A DNA stretch of 46,427 nt from Kiloniellales bacterium (lineage in GTDB: Bacteria > Pseudomonadota > Alphaproteobacteria > Kiloniellales > JAKSBE01), in the NCBI GenBank assembly GCA_030066685.1, contig JASJBF010000011.1, positions 1-46,427 of the forward strand, given 5' to 3'. The position numbers were made by a program, and so were the translations under genes. Shown here piece after piece: positions 46,204 through 46,427 of this stretch. The notes below the pieces were generated by a model. It was given only the letters and a program-made list of their open reading frames with translations. It searched no databases and was not told the origin of the DNA. Within the stretch, counting starts at the first letter, position 1. Each line of letters begins with the position of its first letter.

Positions 46204-46427
46204 TCAGAACTTCAGGTCGTAGGTCAGGGAGATCGAGGCTTCGGCCAGGGGGCCGGTGCCGGCGTCCGTGTCGTCGCTGAAGGAGGTCTCGCCTTCGAGG
46301 CCCAGAGTGCCGTGCCAGAAGCGGGCGGTGGTGAGGTCGAATTCCAGGTCGAGGCCGTGGGAGTCCCGGGCGCCGCCGCCGTCGATCTCGCGCTGCAAGG
46401 TCCAGGTCGCACCCGCCGAGAGCGCCC
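46204..46427 (-). CDS. Probable outer-membrane beta-barrel protein, C-terminal end (partial)
   Basis: The frame enters from the right edge and ends at 46204. The ~74 residues alternate polar and hydrophobic (LDLEFDLTTARFWHGTLGLE) and finish SISLTYDLKF. A terminal phenylalanine on a last beta strand is the classical outer-membrane assembly signal. The rest of the gene is outside the window, so the family is unknown. Confidence 0.65.
   Translation of the reverse strand, partial: ALSAGATWTLQREIDGGGARDSHGLDLEFDLTTARFWHGTLGLEGETSFSDDTDAGTGPLAEASISLTYDLKF

Overview
The window is GC-rich bacterial chromosome, most likely from an alphaproteobacterium of the Rhodospirillales type. The evidence is gene order and repertoire: a dnaX-ybaB-recR operon with the small SRP RNA beside it; a kdsB-pheA pair divergent from a membrane-anchored c-type cytochrome; a HisN-type phosphatase next to a YejABEF-like importer; and REP-like palindromes common in this class. 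The taxonomic call is an inference from content, not a search result.

Layout. 1-5.6 kb: the end of an aldehyde dehydrogenase gene, a GNAT acetyltransferase, a 260-bp MITE-like element, a secreted M14/AspA-type zinc hydrolase and two AraC regulators around a 657-bp gap that holds 22-bp direct repeats. 5.9-10.4 kb: an unknown membrane protein, a HAD phosphatase, an HNH nuclease, a peroxiredoxin-like protein and an MFS transporter. 10.5-14.1 kb: recR, ybaB, dnaX, the 4.5S RNA gene and a secreted protein. 14.3-16.0 kb: a linalool dehydratase/isomerase-like gene overlapping a TetR gene, behind a promoter with a built-in palindromic operator. 16.1-22.3 kb: nudC, a second copy of the secreted M14 hydrolase, pheA, kdsB, a tandem two-haem cytochrome and hisN. 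22.3-28.9 kb: a YejABEF-like peptide importer whose binding protein ends in a membrane helix, plus an overlapping lipoprotein. 29-40 kb: mostly single metabolic genes (GhrA-like, UspA, M17 peptidase, TauE, GST, GntR with a DapA-family enzyme, a TAXI binding protein, NIPSNAP, YqaA, acyl-CoA ligase, cold shock protein), with several palindromic repeats between them.

40.3-46.2 kb is the most unusual part. An SLC13-type transporter gene carries a last stretch of about 39 codons in foreign codon usage. About 4 kb further on lies a second, host-like copy of the same gene end, orphaned. Between them is an AT-richer island with a small lipoprotein, an unknown gene, and a minus-strand cluster: a TIR-like/nucleoside deoxyribosyltransferase-like protein, a secreted small protein and a DUF4062 protein. 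I read this as an element that entered the 3' end of the transporter gene, supplied a replacement C-terminus, and carries a candidate anti-phage or stress system. No recombinase gene is visible in it. The window ends in the C-terminus of a probable outer-membrane beta-barrel protein.

The palindromic repeats at 30.5 and 35.3 kb are one family whose stems differ by paired changes, which argues that the hairpin itself is maintained.
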